A DNA stretch of 64,000 bases from Nocardioides mesophilus (GTDB taxonomy: Bacteria > Actinomycetota > Actinomycetes > Propionibacteriales > Nocardioidaceae): the NCBI RefSeq assembly GCF_014395785.1, contig NZ_CP060713.1, forward strand, positions 3,748,501 through 3,812,500, written 5' to 3'. Both the position numbers and the translations under genes were made by a program. How positions within the stretch are numbered: the first letter of the stretch is position 1; the number at the start of each line of letters is the position of its first letter. Shown one piece after another: positions 49,215 through 58,500 of this stretch. The notes under the pieces are model-generated. The model saw only the letters and a program-made list of their open reading frames with translations. It made no database searches and was not told the origin of the DNA.

Positions 49215-49330
49215 GGGCTGCAGATGCGCCGGCTCGACGGTCACGGGGGCTGCAGATGCGCCGACTCGACGGTCAGGGGGGCTGCAGATGCGCCGACTCG
49301 ACGGTCAGGGGCTGCAGATGCGCCGACTCG
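49215..49330. repeat. Tandem direct repeat, four copies of about 30-32 bp
   Basis: Four copies beginning CTGCAGATGCGCCG start at 49218, 49250, 49282 and 49312 (spacings 32, 32, 30). Copies 1-3 continue with (A/G)CTCGACGGTCA and a G-run of differing length; copy 4 is partial. The block sits between the tautomerase stop and the end of the leftward hydrolase-LuxR gene, outside any gene. Length differences lie in the G-runs. Confidence 0.85.
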
Positions 49331-49333
49331 GCC

Positions 49334-50413
49334 TCAGCCGCGGGCGAGCGCGGCCGCGGCGGCGGCGCGTCCGGCGCGGCCGCTGAGCCCGAGCTTCGCG
49401 TAGACGTGGGCCAGGTGACGCTCGACGGTCCGCTCGCTGAGGACGAGCCGGCCGGCGATCTCCTGGTTGGACCGGCCCTCGGCGACCAGGCCCAGCACCT
49501 CCGCCTCGCGGGCGGTCAGCGTGGCGAGTGCCTGGTTGGCCCGTCCGGACGACGCCGGCTCCGGCGCCGGGGCCGTGCCCAGGAAGGAGTCCACCTCGGA
49601 CCACAGCTGGTCCCAGGCCGGCTCGTCGACGCGGAGCAGGTGGTTGCGGCTCTCCAGGGGCACGAACCGGGCGCGTGGGATCAGCGCGGCCAGCTCGCGG
49701 CCCAGGTCGAAGGGGACCACCCCGTCGCGGCGGGCGTGCAGGACCAGGGTCGGCGCCACGACGCTGCGCGCCGCCTCGGTCACGTCGAGCGCGTAGCGCA
49801 CCCGCATGTGCCGCACCGCCCCGGCGGCGGACGCGGACCACTCTGCGAGCTCGTCGAACCAGCGCAGCTCGTCGGCCGCCGCGTCGGGCATCATCCGGGA
49901 GGCCCACAGGTGCCGCATCGCCGGGTTGTCGGCGGCCCAGCCGTCCTGCATCAGCGCCAGCATCGCCTCGGCCTCGCGGTGCTCGCGCTCCGACCCGCGG
50001 CGGTACCGGCCCACCGCGTAGGTCCCGATCAGCACGAGCTCGGAGACCCGCTCCGGGTGCCGGGCGGCGTAGGCGATCGCCACCGGGCCGGCCTGGCAGA
50101 GCGCCAGCAGCGGGAACCGCTCGCAGCCCGCCGCGTCGACGACGGCCTCCAGGTCCGCGAGCCAGCCCTCGAGCGACACCTCCGCCACGTCGCGGTCCGA
50201 GAGCCCGGTGTCGCGGGCGTCGTAGCGCACGACGGTGCGCCGGCGGCCGAGCTCGCCGAGCCAGTGCCGCCACACCGGGCTGTCCCAGTCGTGCTCGAGG
50301 TGGGTCATCCAGTGCGCGACCTTCACCAGCGGCGGCCCCTGACCGTGCGTGGCGTAGCCGATCCGGACCCCGTCGGCGGCCCGGGCGAACCGGATCTGCT
50401 GCCGTGTCGTCAC
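49334..50413 (-). CDS. Alpha/beta-hydrolase domain fused to LuxR-type helix-turn-helix
   Basis: The 359-residue protein has an N-terminal alpha/beta hydrolase fold (about residues 5-275: [55 protein letters not shown], and a late His in SRNHLL) and a C-terminal LuxR HTH (about 295-355: [20 protein letters not shown], then [17 protein letters not shown]). The nucleophile elbow reads ALCQAGP, with Cys106 where many relatives have Ser. The hydrolase part probably senses or processes a small signal and the HTH binds DNA. The start GTG 50413 is preferred to an upstream shadow extension. No obvious target operon; the repeats at 49215 lie just past its end. Confidence 0.8.
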   Translation of the reverse strand: MTTRQQIRFARAADGVRIGYATHGQGPPLVKVAHWMTHLEHDWDSPVWRHWLGELGRRRTVVRYDARDTGLSDRDVAEVSLEGWLADLEAVVDAAGCERFPLLALCQAGPVAIAYAARHPERVSELVLIGTYAVGRYRRGSEREHREAEAMLALMQDGWAADNPAMRHLWASRMMPDAAADELRWFDELAEWSASAAGAVRHMRVRYALDVTEAARSVVAPTLVLHARRDGVVPFDLGRELAALIPRARFVPLESRNHLLRVDEPAWDQLWSEVDSFLGTAPAPEPASSGRANQALATLTAREAEVLGLVAEGRSNQEIAGRLVLSERTVERHLAHVYAKLGLSGRAGRAAAAAALARG

Positions 50414-50451
50414 CTGCTCAGGGTCACACCGGCCTCGTGCCTTCGCAATGG

Positions 50452-50811
50452 TCAGCCGGGCTGGTCCTTGGTCCGGTGCAGCAGCCAGTCCTGGCCGGTC
50501 CGGATCAGGGCGTAGCGCACCGAGCCGCTCCGGCCGTGCAGGACGAACTTGAGCCGCCGCTCGGTGCTGCCGTCGTCCTCCCACCAGCCGGTGTCGGCGA
50601 CCGACTTGTGCTCGTCCTCGAAGGTGAGGTGCTCCAGCTCGTGGTCGTCCACGGCGATCGCGAGCCGGTCGTGGCTGCTGTCCGGCGGCAGCCCCCGCGG
50701 CACCGCCCAGGAGCGCAGCACGCCGTCCTGCTCCAGGCGCAGGTCGAAGTGCGGGCGGGGCCTGCGGTGGTCGTGCAGCACGAAGGCGGGACGGCCCGGA
50801 CGCTCGGTCAT
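50452..50811 (-). CDS. Stand-alone LigD-type 3'-phosphoesterase
   Basis: The 119-residue protein equals the phosphoesterase domain of bacterial NHEJ ligase D, which trims 3'-ribonucleotides and 3'-phosphates from DNA ends. Its core reads [21 protein letters not shown] then SWAVPRGLP. Residues His15, His21, Asp23, Arg25 and His57 have the same spacing as the metal and phosphate-binding residues of the Pseudomonas LigD domain. No ligase or polymerase domain is attached. ATG 50811 has an AGGA-type site upstream. Stand-alone members occur in archaea and bacteria. A role in DNA end repair with a separately encoded ligase is inferred. Confidence 0.85.
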   Translation of the reverse strand: MTERPGRPAFVLHDHRRPRPHFDLRLEQDGVLRSWAVPRGLPPDSSHDRLAIAVDDHELEHLTFEDEHKSVADTGWWEDDGSTERRLKFVLHGRSGSVRYALIRTGQDWLLHRTKDQPG

Positions 50812-50866
50812 GTCCTGATCCTGCACGCCGGCGGCCACGGCCACACCTCGGAGCGGGCTCAGAGCA

Positions 50867-50893
50867 GACCGGACCGGACCGGACCGGACCGGG
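50867..50893. repeat. Pentanucleotide microsatellite (GACCG)5
   Basis: Five perfect GACCG units and a partial sixth lie in the 100-bp gap between the giant-protein gene stop (50912) and the 3'-phosphoesterase gene. The tract is just upstream of the latter's start, so copy number could alter its promoter spacing. Confidence 0.8.
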
Positions 50894-50911
50894 ACCCGAC
50901 CGGATGCGGAG

Positions 50912-53900
50912 TCAGAGCAGGACCTCGTCGGCGTACACCAGCCGCTGCTCGGTGCGCGGCAGCGGGGCGATCACCGGGCCGGACTCCAGCGGCGAGAGCG
51001 GATCACCCGCGAACCGCTCCCACTCCTCGACCGTGACCCGCCACCGGGCCTCCGGCGCGGCGCCCGGGAGCGCCGGGCGCCGCAACGGGATCGTGGTGCC
51101 GGCGTCGAGCTCGCCCACCCAGGCCGCCTGCGCGGCGCCCTCGTCGACGGCGCGGACCTGCAGCACCGTGGTGGCCACGGTCTCCCAGCCCAGGTCGGTG
51201 TCGATGACCGGGTCGCGCCGCTGCAGCCGGGCGATCACGGAGCGGTTCGCGCCGATCTCGGCGGCCGGCGGCGGCCGGAAGCGCACCGGGCCCTCGGCCC
51301 CGCGCACCCCGATGGTGCCGCTGACCACCACGCGCACGTGGGTGTCGTCGGTCCGGGACACCGTGGTGCTGCGCTCCGGCGTGACCTGGACGAAGTCGCA
51401 GCGCACCGGTGCCGACAGGTGGCAGCCGTTCACCGAGGACGGCTGGTAGCGCGCGACCGCGAGCCGCACGAACGGCCAGAACGCCGTGCCCGGGTCGATC
51501 GCCACGTCGACGTACCAGAGCCCGCGCTCGTCGTTGTACTGCGGCCGGTACGGCACCACCTGCACCTGGGGCCGCCCGGGCACCGAGTCCAGCGGCAGCA
51601 GCACCGGGGCGGCCACCGGGCGGCCGGGGAGCTGCCGGTCGTCGACGCCGATCTGGTGCAGCAGGTTGTCCAGGGCGAGGAAGTCCAGGGCGCGCCGGGG
51701 CACCGGGGCGCTGCGCCACACCGGGTCGGCCCCGACCTTGCTGACGAACGGAAAGCCGGAGCCATCCTCACCGGCGGGTTCGAAGGCGTCGCCGGTGCCC
51801 GGCGGCGCGAGCAGCACGCCGACGAGCTCGCCGTCCCCGCTGCTGAACCAGGGCCGCTCGAGATAGATCCGTACGCCGCTGCGACGGGTGTGCCGCACGC
51901 CCATCGGCTGCTCCGCCTCGGCGCCCTCGTCCCACCGGAACAGCGGGAGGACCGAGTGCACGATCGGGGCGGCCGGCGGGGCGGAGGAGGGCACGTCGAC
52001 GAGGACCGGGGCACCGACGACGCTGTAGCCGTCGTCACCGGGCTGCAGCGGCTGCTGCAGGTCGGGGTGGAAGTACTCCCGGAACCGCGAGGTCGCCCGG
52101 AACCGGTAGCTCACGTCGCGGTGCCTGGTGTCGGGCAGCTGGTGGATGGCCTGGTGCAGCATGAGGTCCTCGAACCCCGGCAGGGTGATCTGGGCGGTGA
52201 CCAGCCCGAGCCCGGCGATGTCCTCGGCGGGGCCGATCGGCACCTGGAACGCGATCGCGTTGTTCGGCTGCAAGCGCCACCGGCCCTGGGTGAGGTCGTC
52301 GACCGGGTCGGTCCAGGACGCCTCGGCGATCAGGCTGTCGGTGCTGGGCCCGTGCACGTCCACGCCGCCGGACAACGCCACCCAGGACTGGCCGCGGACC
52401 CGCTGCGGCCGGGTCAGGGTCGGCCGTGGCGCCTCGAGCGGGCGCGGTACGGCGTGCACCAGCAGCACGTCCTCGGACGGCGTGAGGCCCCACAGCCAGC
52501 CGTCGGCGGCGGCCTCCTGCACGTCGTGGTCGGCCTGCACCGCCGGGGCGAGGCTGCGCCAGAGGCCGAACAGCCGCAGGGTCTCGCGGTCCAGCGAGGA
52601 GGAGAGCCGGAACCGCTGCTGGTCGCCGGCCGGCAGCCGCAGCCGCATCACCCGTCCGCGCACGGCGGCGCCGAGCTGGTCGGCCCCCTCGAGCACGAAC
52701 CTGAAGGGCTGCTTCTCCGGCCAGCTGCCGAGGTACGCCGCGGTGAACCCCTCGCCGCCGAAGGGGAACGGGATCCGCCGGTCGAGGCCCGCCTCGGGGA
52801 AGACCACCGAGACGCCGAGCGCCATCGGGTCCGGCAGGTAGGGAAGGCTGAGCTCGTCGGTGTCGTGCACGACGTACTGGCCGGGCAGCGGCGGCACGCC
52901 CGGCTGCAGCGGCAGCATCCGCGTCGCCGGGTCCTCGACCGCGGTGGTGGGGGTGCCCTCCAGCCGCACCCCGGGCTGGCCGAGCCGCTGCCCCGGGTGC
53001 TCCAGGTCGGCGCGGTCGACGTCGAGGAACGAGCCGTCCTCGGCGATCGCCCAGCCGAGCATCGCCTGCCGGTCCGTCGCCGACGCCGGGCCGATGCCGG
53101 GGTCGAACATGCCGTGCAGCTCGGCCTCCATCTGGCTGGTCTTCGGCGGGGCCAGGTGCCGCTGCGAGGTGGCCGCGTAGTCGAGGTCCAGGTCGGGGTG
53201 GTCGGTGCGCACCTGGGCGGCGTACGCCGCAGGGTCGGTCACCGTGATCGCGAGCGTGTCCGGGTCCTGGGTGACGCCGGAACGCACCACCAGCACCCGC
53301 AGCGACTCGCCCTCGGTGTAGCGGCGTCGGGGCACCACCGCCGGCGGCGGCACCGGGTCCCACCGCAGGAACGGGCGCAGCCTGGTCACGGTGTCCAGCG
53401 CGGCGACGGCCCGTTCGGCGATGCCGCCGGGCAGCACGTGCGCGACCAGCTGCGAGGCGGCCAGCGCCGTGAGCGAGTCGACCGAGCGTGCGGACGGGTC
53501 GGCGAGCATCGGCTGGGCGGGGTCGGCGAGGCTCGCCGCGGTCACCTCCGCGACCAGCGCGCGGCGGCTGACCCGGGCCATCTGCGGGCCTACCGGGGGC
53601 GTCGCCGGGGAGAGCCGGCGGTCGCGGAGCCGGGCGCCGAGCAGCGCCTGGAGCTGGTCGGGCAGCTCCACCTGCGGCTGGTCCGGAGTCCGGGCCGCCT
53701 CCAAGCGGCGCCGCTCCAGCAGGCCGTGGGTGGCCAGCCGCAGCGGGTCCGCCCAGAGGGTGGCCGCCTCCGTCGCGGCACCGTCGGCGGGCAGCGCCGC
53801 GGCGAGCGCCGAGGCCACGTCCGCGCGGGGCGGCAGCGGCTGCGGGTTGAGCTCGTGGGCGCGAGAGTTCCCGGCCAGGTCCACGCCCCAGGCCCGGAAC

Positions 53901-55534
53901 GCGTAGGACCGGCCGAACCGCAGCCGCGGCAGGGTCCCGGGCGCGACGGCGTGCGTGAACCGGACCGGGTGCGGCGGCCGCTCGCCGGGACCGGGGTCGT
54001 CGGGGACGTCCTCGACGACCTCGTCGGGCCCGTCGTTGCGGATCCGCTTGCCCGGTCGCGGCGCCGCCAGGCTCCAGCCCTCCCAGCCGAACACGGCCTC
54101 GTGCACGTGCACCGGGGAGTCGGCCACGCCGGGGGTCTCGTGCGCCGCCGTGCCCTGGATGAACGCGTCCTCCTCGAGGTCGTCGATCACCTTGCCGGCG
54201 CCCTTGACGAAGACGTCGGTGCGGCGCCGGTGCAGCGACGCCCACCGACCGACCGTGTCGTCCCACACCTCGACGCGCAGGCCGCGGGTGACGTCCTCGG
54301 TGTGCAGGCTGCTGACGCCGGCGTCCACCAGGTCGGTCTGCAGCTGCGTCTGCCGCCCCAGCCGCCGCTTGGTGTCCAGCGCCTGCCCGGTGCGGGCGAC
54401 CGTGAGGCCGTTGGCGCGCAGCGCCGGAGTGGCCGCGTCCGCCGGGTTGCCGTTGTCCTCGACCTTGACCAGCCGCGGGATCGTCCAGAGGAACCGCTCG
54501 GTCTTGATCGCGCTTCCGTCGGCGTCGACGTCGAGCACGGTGAACCGGTCCTCGTTGCCGAGCCGCAGCGCCCCCTGCGCCCAGTCGGCCCCGGCAGGCA
54601 CGGTGACCAGGGCGCCGTCCTCGGTGCTCTGGCACAGCACCTGGTTGCCCTCGGAGACGACCCGGCCGTCCACGGTGATCCGCGCCGAGAGCCACTGCGA
54701 GTCCAGGAGCCGCCGCACGTCGGCCTGCAGGTCCACCACGAGGCCGAGCCGGCGCAGCAGCTCGGGGTGGTCGCCGAGCATCGCGCAGCGCTCGTGGAAC
54801 TCCGGCTCCGGCGCGGGCAGCGGGGTCGCGACGGCGTCCGGGTCGGGCCGCTCCCGGTAGGCGCCCTGCGACTCGGGTCGCTCGTAGAAGCGTCGGGCCC
54901 GGTGCAGCTCGACGGCCATCCGGCGTACCAGCTCGCCCAGCCCGGCCGCGGTGTCGATGCCGCCGGGCATGTCCGACCAGCGTTCCAGCGAGGCGTTCTC
55001 GACGATGTCGTCGAGCTGGGCGGTCATCAGCGACTCGTCGTACACCTGACGGCGCTCGTGGCCGAACACCTCCGTGCGCTGGTAGTCGTGCGCGATCTCG
55101 AGCACCGCCTCGGTGAGCGGGTGGTCACGCACCGCCGGAGGGGCGGTCGGGCTGGCCAGGGTGGTCGCCACGTGCAGCGCCTTGGCGAGCGTGCTCACGG
55201 TGCGGGTGTCGAAGCTGCGCCACTGCCGGTCCTGCCACTGCGGCAGCCGGTTCGGCCGCACCGGCGTGGCCGGCCCGAACATCCGCTTCCACAGCGCCGG
55301 GTCGATCGGGTCGAGCAGCGGCACCGCGTCGATCGGCCCGACCTGGTCGAACAGCTCGATCCGGGCGCGCTGCTTCACCGCGCCGGCCCAGTCGCGGAAC
55401 AGGGGGAACTCCCGCAGCGGCGTGCCGTCCTCGGCGGCGTCGATCCGCGGCGTGACGAACACCGAGACGTGGAAGGGCGCCGCCGGCCGCACGGAGAACG
55501 GCAGTGCGCAGACGATGCAGAACTCGCGTTCCAA
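50912..55534 (-). CDS. Giant protein A, 1540 residues, unknown family
   Basis: I do not recognise this protein. It starts at a TTG with GAGGGAG five bases upstream (EREFCIVCALPFSVRPAAPF). There is no signal peptide, membrane helix or catalytic motif. The first 250 residues look alpha/beta, with a helical stretch (residues 115-200). Most of the remainder has alternating beta patterns, including a fibronectin-like LRFGRSYAFRAWGVDLAGNS segment (near 545-565), a second helical region (about 570-700) and beta-rich blocks to the end. Proline-rich phrases (NPQPLPPR, DPVPPPAVVPRRR) separate blocks. The composition suggests a multidomain structural or binding protein. The codon pattern is like its neighbours. 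It lies 40 bp after gene B on the same strand, so they form a two-gene operon and probably act together. Confidence 0.8.
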   Translation of the reverse strand: MEREFCIVCALPFSVRPAAPFHVSVFVTPRIDAAEDGTPLREFPLFRDWAGAVKQRARIELFDQVGPIDAVPLLDPIDPALWKRMFGPATPVRPNRLPQWQDRQWRSFDTRTVSTLAKALHVATTLASPTAPPAVRDHPLTEAVLEIAHDYQRTEVFGHERRQVYDESLMTAQLDDIVENASLERWSDMPGGIDTAAGLGELVRRMAVELHRARRFYERPESQGAYRERPDPDAVATPLPAPEPEFHERCAMLGDHPELLRRLGLVVDLQADVRRLLDSQWLSARITVDGRVVSEGNQVLCQSTEDGALVTVPAGADWAQGALRLGNEDRFTVLDVDADGSAIKTERFLWTIPRLVKVEDNGNPADAATPALRANGLTVARTGQALDTKRRLGRQTQLQTDLVDAGVSSLHTEDVTRGLRVEVWDDTVGRWASLHRRRTDVFVKGAGKVIDDLEEDAFIQGTAAHETPGVADSPVHVHEAVFGWEGWSLAAPRPGKRIRNDGPDEVVEDVPDDPGPGERPPHPVRFTHAVAPGTLPRLRFGRSYAFRAWGVDLAGNSRAHELNPQPLPPRADVASALAAALPADGAATEAATLWADPLRLATHGLLERRRLEAARTPDQPQVELPDQLQALLGARLRDRRLSPATPPVGPQMARVSRRALVAEVTAASLADPAQPMLADPSARSVDSLTALAASQLVAHVLPGGIAERAVAALDTVTRLRPFLRWDPVPPPAVVPRRRYTEGESLRVLVVRSGVTQDPDTLAITVTDPAAYAAQVRTDHPDLDLDYAATSQRHLAPPKTSQMEAELHGMFDPGIGPASATDRQAMLGWAIAEDGSFLDVDRADLEHPGQRLGQPGVRLEGTPTTAVEDPATRMLPLQPGVPPLPGQYVVHDTDELSLPYLPDPMALGVSVVFPEAGLDRRIPFPFGGEGFTAAYLGSWPEKQPFRFVLEGADQLGAAVRGRVMRLRLPAGDQQRFRLSSSLDRETLRLFGLWRSLAPAVQADHDVQEAAADGWLWGLTPSEDVLLVHAVPRPLEAPRPTLTRPQRVRGQSWVALSGGVDVHGPSTDSLIAEASWTDPVDDLTQGRWRLQPNNAIAFQVPIGPAEDIAGLGLVTAQITLPGFEDLMLHQAIHQLPDTRHRDVSYRFRATSRFREYFHPDLQQPLQPGDDGYSVVGAPVLVDVPSSAPPAAPIVHSVLPLFRWDEGAEAEQPMGVRHTRRSGVRIYLERPWFSSGDGELVGVLLAPPGTGDAFEPAGEDGSGFPFVSKVGADPVWRSAPVPRRALDFLALDNLLHQIGVDDRQLPGRPVAAPVLLPLDSVPGRPQVQVVPYRPQYNDERGLWYVDVAIDPGTAFWPFVRLAVARYQPSSVNGCHLSAPVRCDFVQVTPERSTTVSRTDDTHVRVVVSGTIGVRGAEGPVRFRPPPAAEIGANRSVIARLQRRDPVIDTDLGWETVATTVLQVRAVDEGAAQAAWVGELDAGTTIPLRRPALPGAAPEARWRVTVEEWERFAGDPLSPLESGPVIAPLPRTEQRLVYADEVLL

Positions 55535-55574
55535 GGGCGCTCCCTCGTGTCTGGTGAAGTGGGTTCGGTCGCGG

Positions 55575-58500
55575 TCAGTCGGCGGCGAAAGCCAGGCAGT
55601 ACTCGTCCCAGGCGGGTGAGGTGCCGTCCTCGGCGCCCAGGATCTCGCGGTACGACGGGTCGCCGTTCGAGCCGGCGAAGCGTCGCTCGGCGCTGACCTG
55701 CACCGAGCCGGAGAAGAACAGCACGTCGACCTCGACGGTGATGGTGGCGCGGCCGACCATCTTGCCGGTGTCGAACTCGTAGAGCAGCTCCATGTACAGC
55801 TCGATGGAGGCGCTGATCAGGCCGAGGACGTCCACCTCGCCGCGGAGCCGGAAGTAGCCGGTGAGCGACCCCTTCTCGCCCTCCAGCCGGATGTAGATCC
55901 CGATCATCGCCGAGATCGACCCGGAGGCGACGCCGAAGTCGACGGCGAGCGCGGCCCCCGCCTCCAGGCCGAGCTCGAGGACGTCGAGACCGTCGGGGGC
56001 GACCCGGATCAGGAACCAGCCGCCGCCGCCCAGGCACATCACCGTCAGCGTGAACGGCTGCTCCCGGGTGCAGAAGTTGAAGCCGACGGTCAGCGTCCTG
56101 CCGAGGAACGGTACGTCGACGTCCGCGCCGAGCGACATGTTCGACAGGTTGAACACGCCGATCGCCACGCTCGGCAGCGCCAGCGTGAAGCCCGCGGTGG
56201 CGCCCGCCGGGGAGACGTCGAGGAACGGCGGGTCGCTGAAGCCGTCGAGGGGGATCAGGTCCTTGATGACCTCGACGAAGGAGAGCAGCCCGAGGAACTC
56301 GATCTCGCCGAGCACCACGTCGACCTCGGGCTTGCCGGTGGTGCCCGCCTTGAAGAACAGGTGGTCGAACGGCACCCGCATCAGCGGCGTCCCGGGGAAC
56401 AGCAGCAGCGAGATGTCGCGGATCTCGGCGCTCGCGGTGACGTCCGCGGTGCCGTCGCCGCCGACCCGGCCCTCGACGGCGAGCACCAGGTTGTCCCGGC
56501 CGCCGTCGCCGAGCTCGAGGATCGGCGCCGCCTGCGGCCACGGCTGCAGCTGCGGCTTCCACTCGAAGCGGAAGCGCTGCTGCACCGAGGACGGGTCGAA
56601 GCCGTTGACCAGGTTGAAGAAGTCCTGCACCAGGTCCTCGGCCGCGGCGATCTCGGTGAGGCCGTCGGCCAGCCGGTCCAGCACCGTGGCGGCCTGCGGG
56701 GGCAGCAGCGCGGCCAGGGCCCGGACGTCGGCGAGCAGCGCGTCGAGCGCCGTGAAGGTCGGGGCGATCGCCGCCTCGACGTCGCCGAGATCGACACCGG
56801 CCAGCGCCGTGAGCAGGGTGATGAACTGTTCGACCAGGTCGTCGGCCGAGGCGGCGACCTGGTGCGCCGCGGCGAGCGCCTGCTGCGCCTGCTGCTGCAG
56901 GTGCGCCGACTTCTCCTGGGCCCGGCCCACGAGCTTCTCGGCCTCGACGACGGCGTCCTGCGCCTGCGCCGCGAGCCGCTGCACGTCGAGGCCGAGCTGC
57001 TCGATGCGGCCCAGCGTCTCGGTGAGCACCGACGGCGCCTGTGCCAGGTCGTCGGGCAGCAGCTTGACCAGGTCGGCGAGGCTGACCAGCCCGAACAGCT
57101 TCGGCAGCGCCCCCATCAGGAACTTCTGCGGGTCGAACGTGCCGGCGACCATGCCGTCCAGGTCGCCGATCGGGCCGGTCGCCCGGGACAGCCCGCGGAT
57201 CGGCAGGTCGGGGGAGAGGAAGCCGCCGGCCTTGTCGCTGCCGGACGCGGCGCCGGCGCCGAACTTCAGCTGCGGCAGCGGCACCGTCGGGTCCTGCTGG
57301 GCCGGCTCGCCGCCGCCTCCGACGTTGACCGCGGCCCAGACCTCACCGGCCGCCGGCGAGCCGAACCCGCCGGCGACGTACCCCTCGAAGTAGGAGATCG
57401 CGATCGGCCCGGTGCGGGAGAGCTGCTGCACCGCCGGCACCACCACCGAGGCCGCGCTCATCCGCGGAGTGCTCTCGCCGAGGCCGGCCTGGCCGAGCAG
57501 CCAGACCGCGGCGCTCTCCAGGGTCGGGTCGGGTCCCGCCCCGCTCGGCACGAACGCCACCTTCTGCCCCGACAGGTCGACCCGGCGGCTCGGGTCGGCG
57601 GCGTACGCCGTGTCCACGGCCGCCCGCTGCGGCGCGCTGTTGAACGCCTCGGAGACCCAGACCAGCGGCGTGTGCAGCCGCACCGGCCGGTCGTCGTGGT
57701 CGAGGGCGTCGAGGGTGAACGCGAACCGCTGACCGCCCACCCTCGGCCAGAAGAACGTGTCCTGGCTGTCGCCGGTGACGTTGCCCGGCCGCTCGATGAC
57801 GGGGCTGACCAGCGGGCGCACGTCCACGCGGGTGAACGGCAGCCGCCGGTCGGCGTAGGTCCGGGTGCGCTCGCCGACGACGAGGAACATCCGCTGGTAG
57901 AGCGCGGCGACAGGCTCGGTGACGTCCTTCATCTTGCGCTCGGTCACCTTGACCAGCGCGGCCTGGTGCCCGAACGGGTACAGGTAGCCGGGGTAGACGA
58001 CCCGGACGTACTGGTCGCGGCCCATCGGCGCGACGTGGTCCCAGGCCAGCAGCGAGCTCATCCCGGCCTCGGAGTAGGGCCGGGTCGTCCAGGCGCCGTG
58101 CAGGTCCAGCCAGGCGCCGATGCTGGAGAGCCAGAGCGCGTCGGCGCCGACCGGGACCGGGGCGATCGGGCCGGAGTCCCCGCGCCAGGTCTCGGCGGTC
58201 TGCCGGACGATCATGTTCCGGTCGCTGCGGTCCAGCGAGCCCAGGAACGGCGGGTCCACGGCCTGGGCGGGGTCCCGGGGGTCGGCGTGGCTGAGCGGGT
58301 TGATCGCCGGCTGGGTGTCGAGGCCGGCGTCCTTCCAGGAGTCGCCGACCCAGTCCCGGTCGCGCGTCCACAGCGCCCGGACGATGCGTCGCCTCCGGTT
58401 GTGCTCGTCGGGAGGTCCGCCCTCGGTGGTCGGCCGGCTCGCCAGCCGGCTGTGCCACAGCTCGACGTGTGCGTCGGCGTCCCCGGCGGGCACCGGGCCG

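Noticed and set aside
49215-49330. Tandem repeat as a CRISPR array
   Set aside because: Units are directly adjacent with no unique spacers, there are only four, and no cas gene is present.
51338-55696. 1452-codon rightward frame antisense to giant protein A
   Set aside because: Although long, it shows the repetitive Arg/Gly/Val/His pattern of antisense shadows, while the leftward frame has mixed, protein-like composition and a good start.
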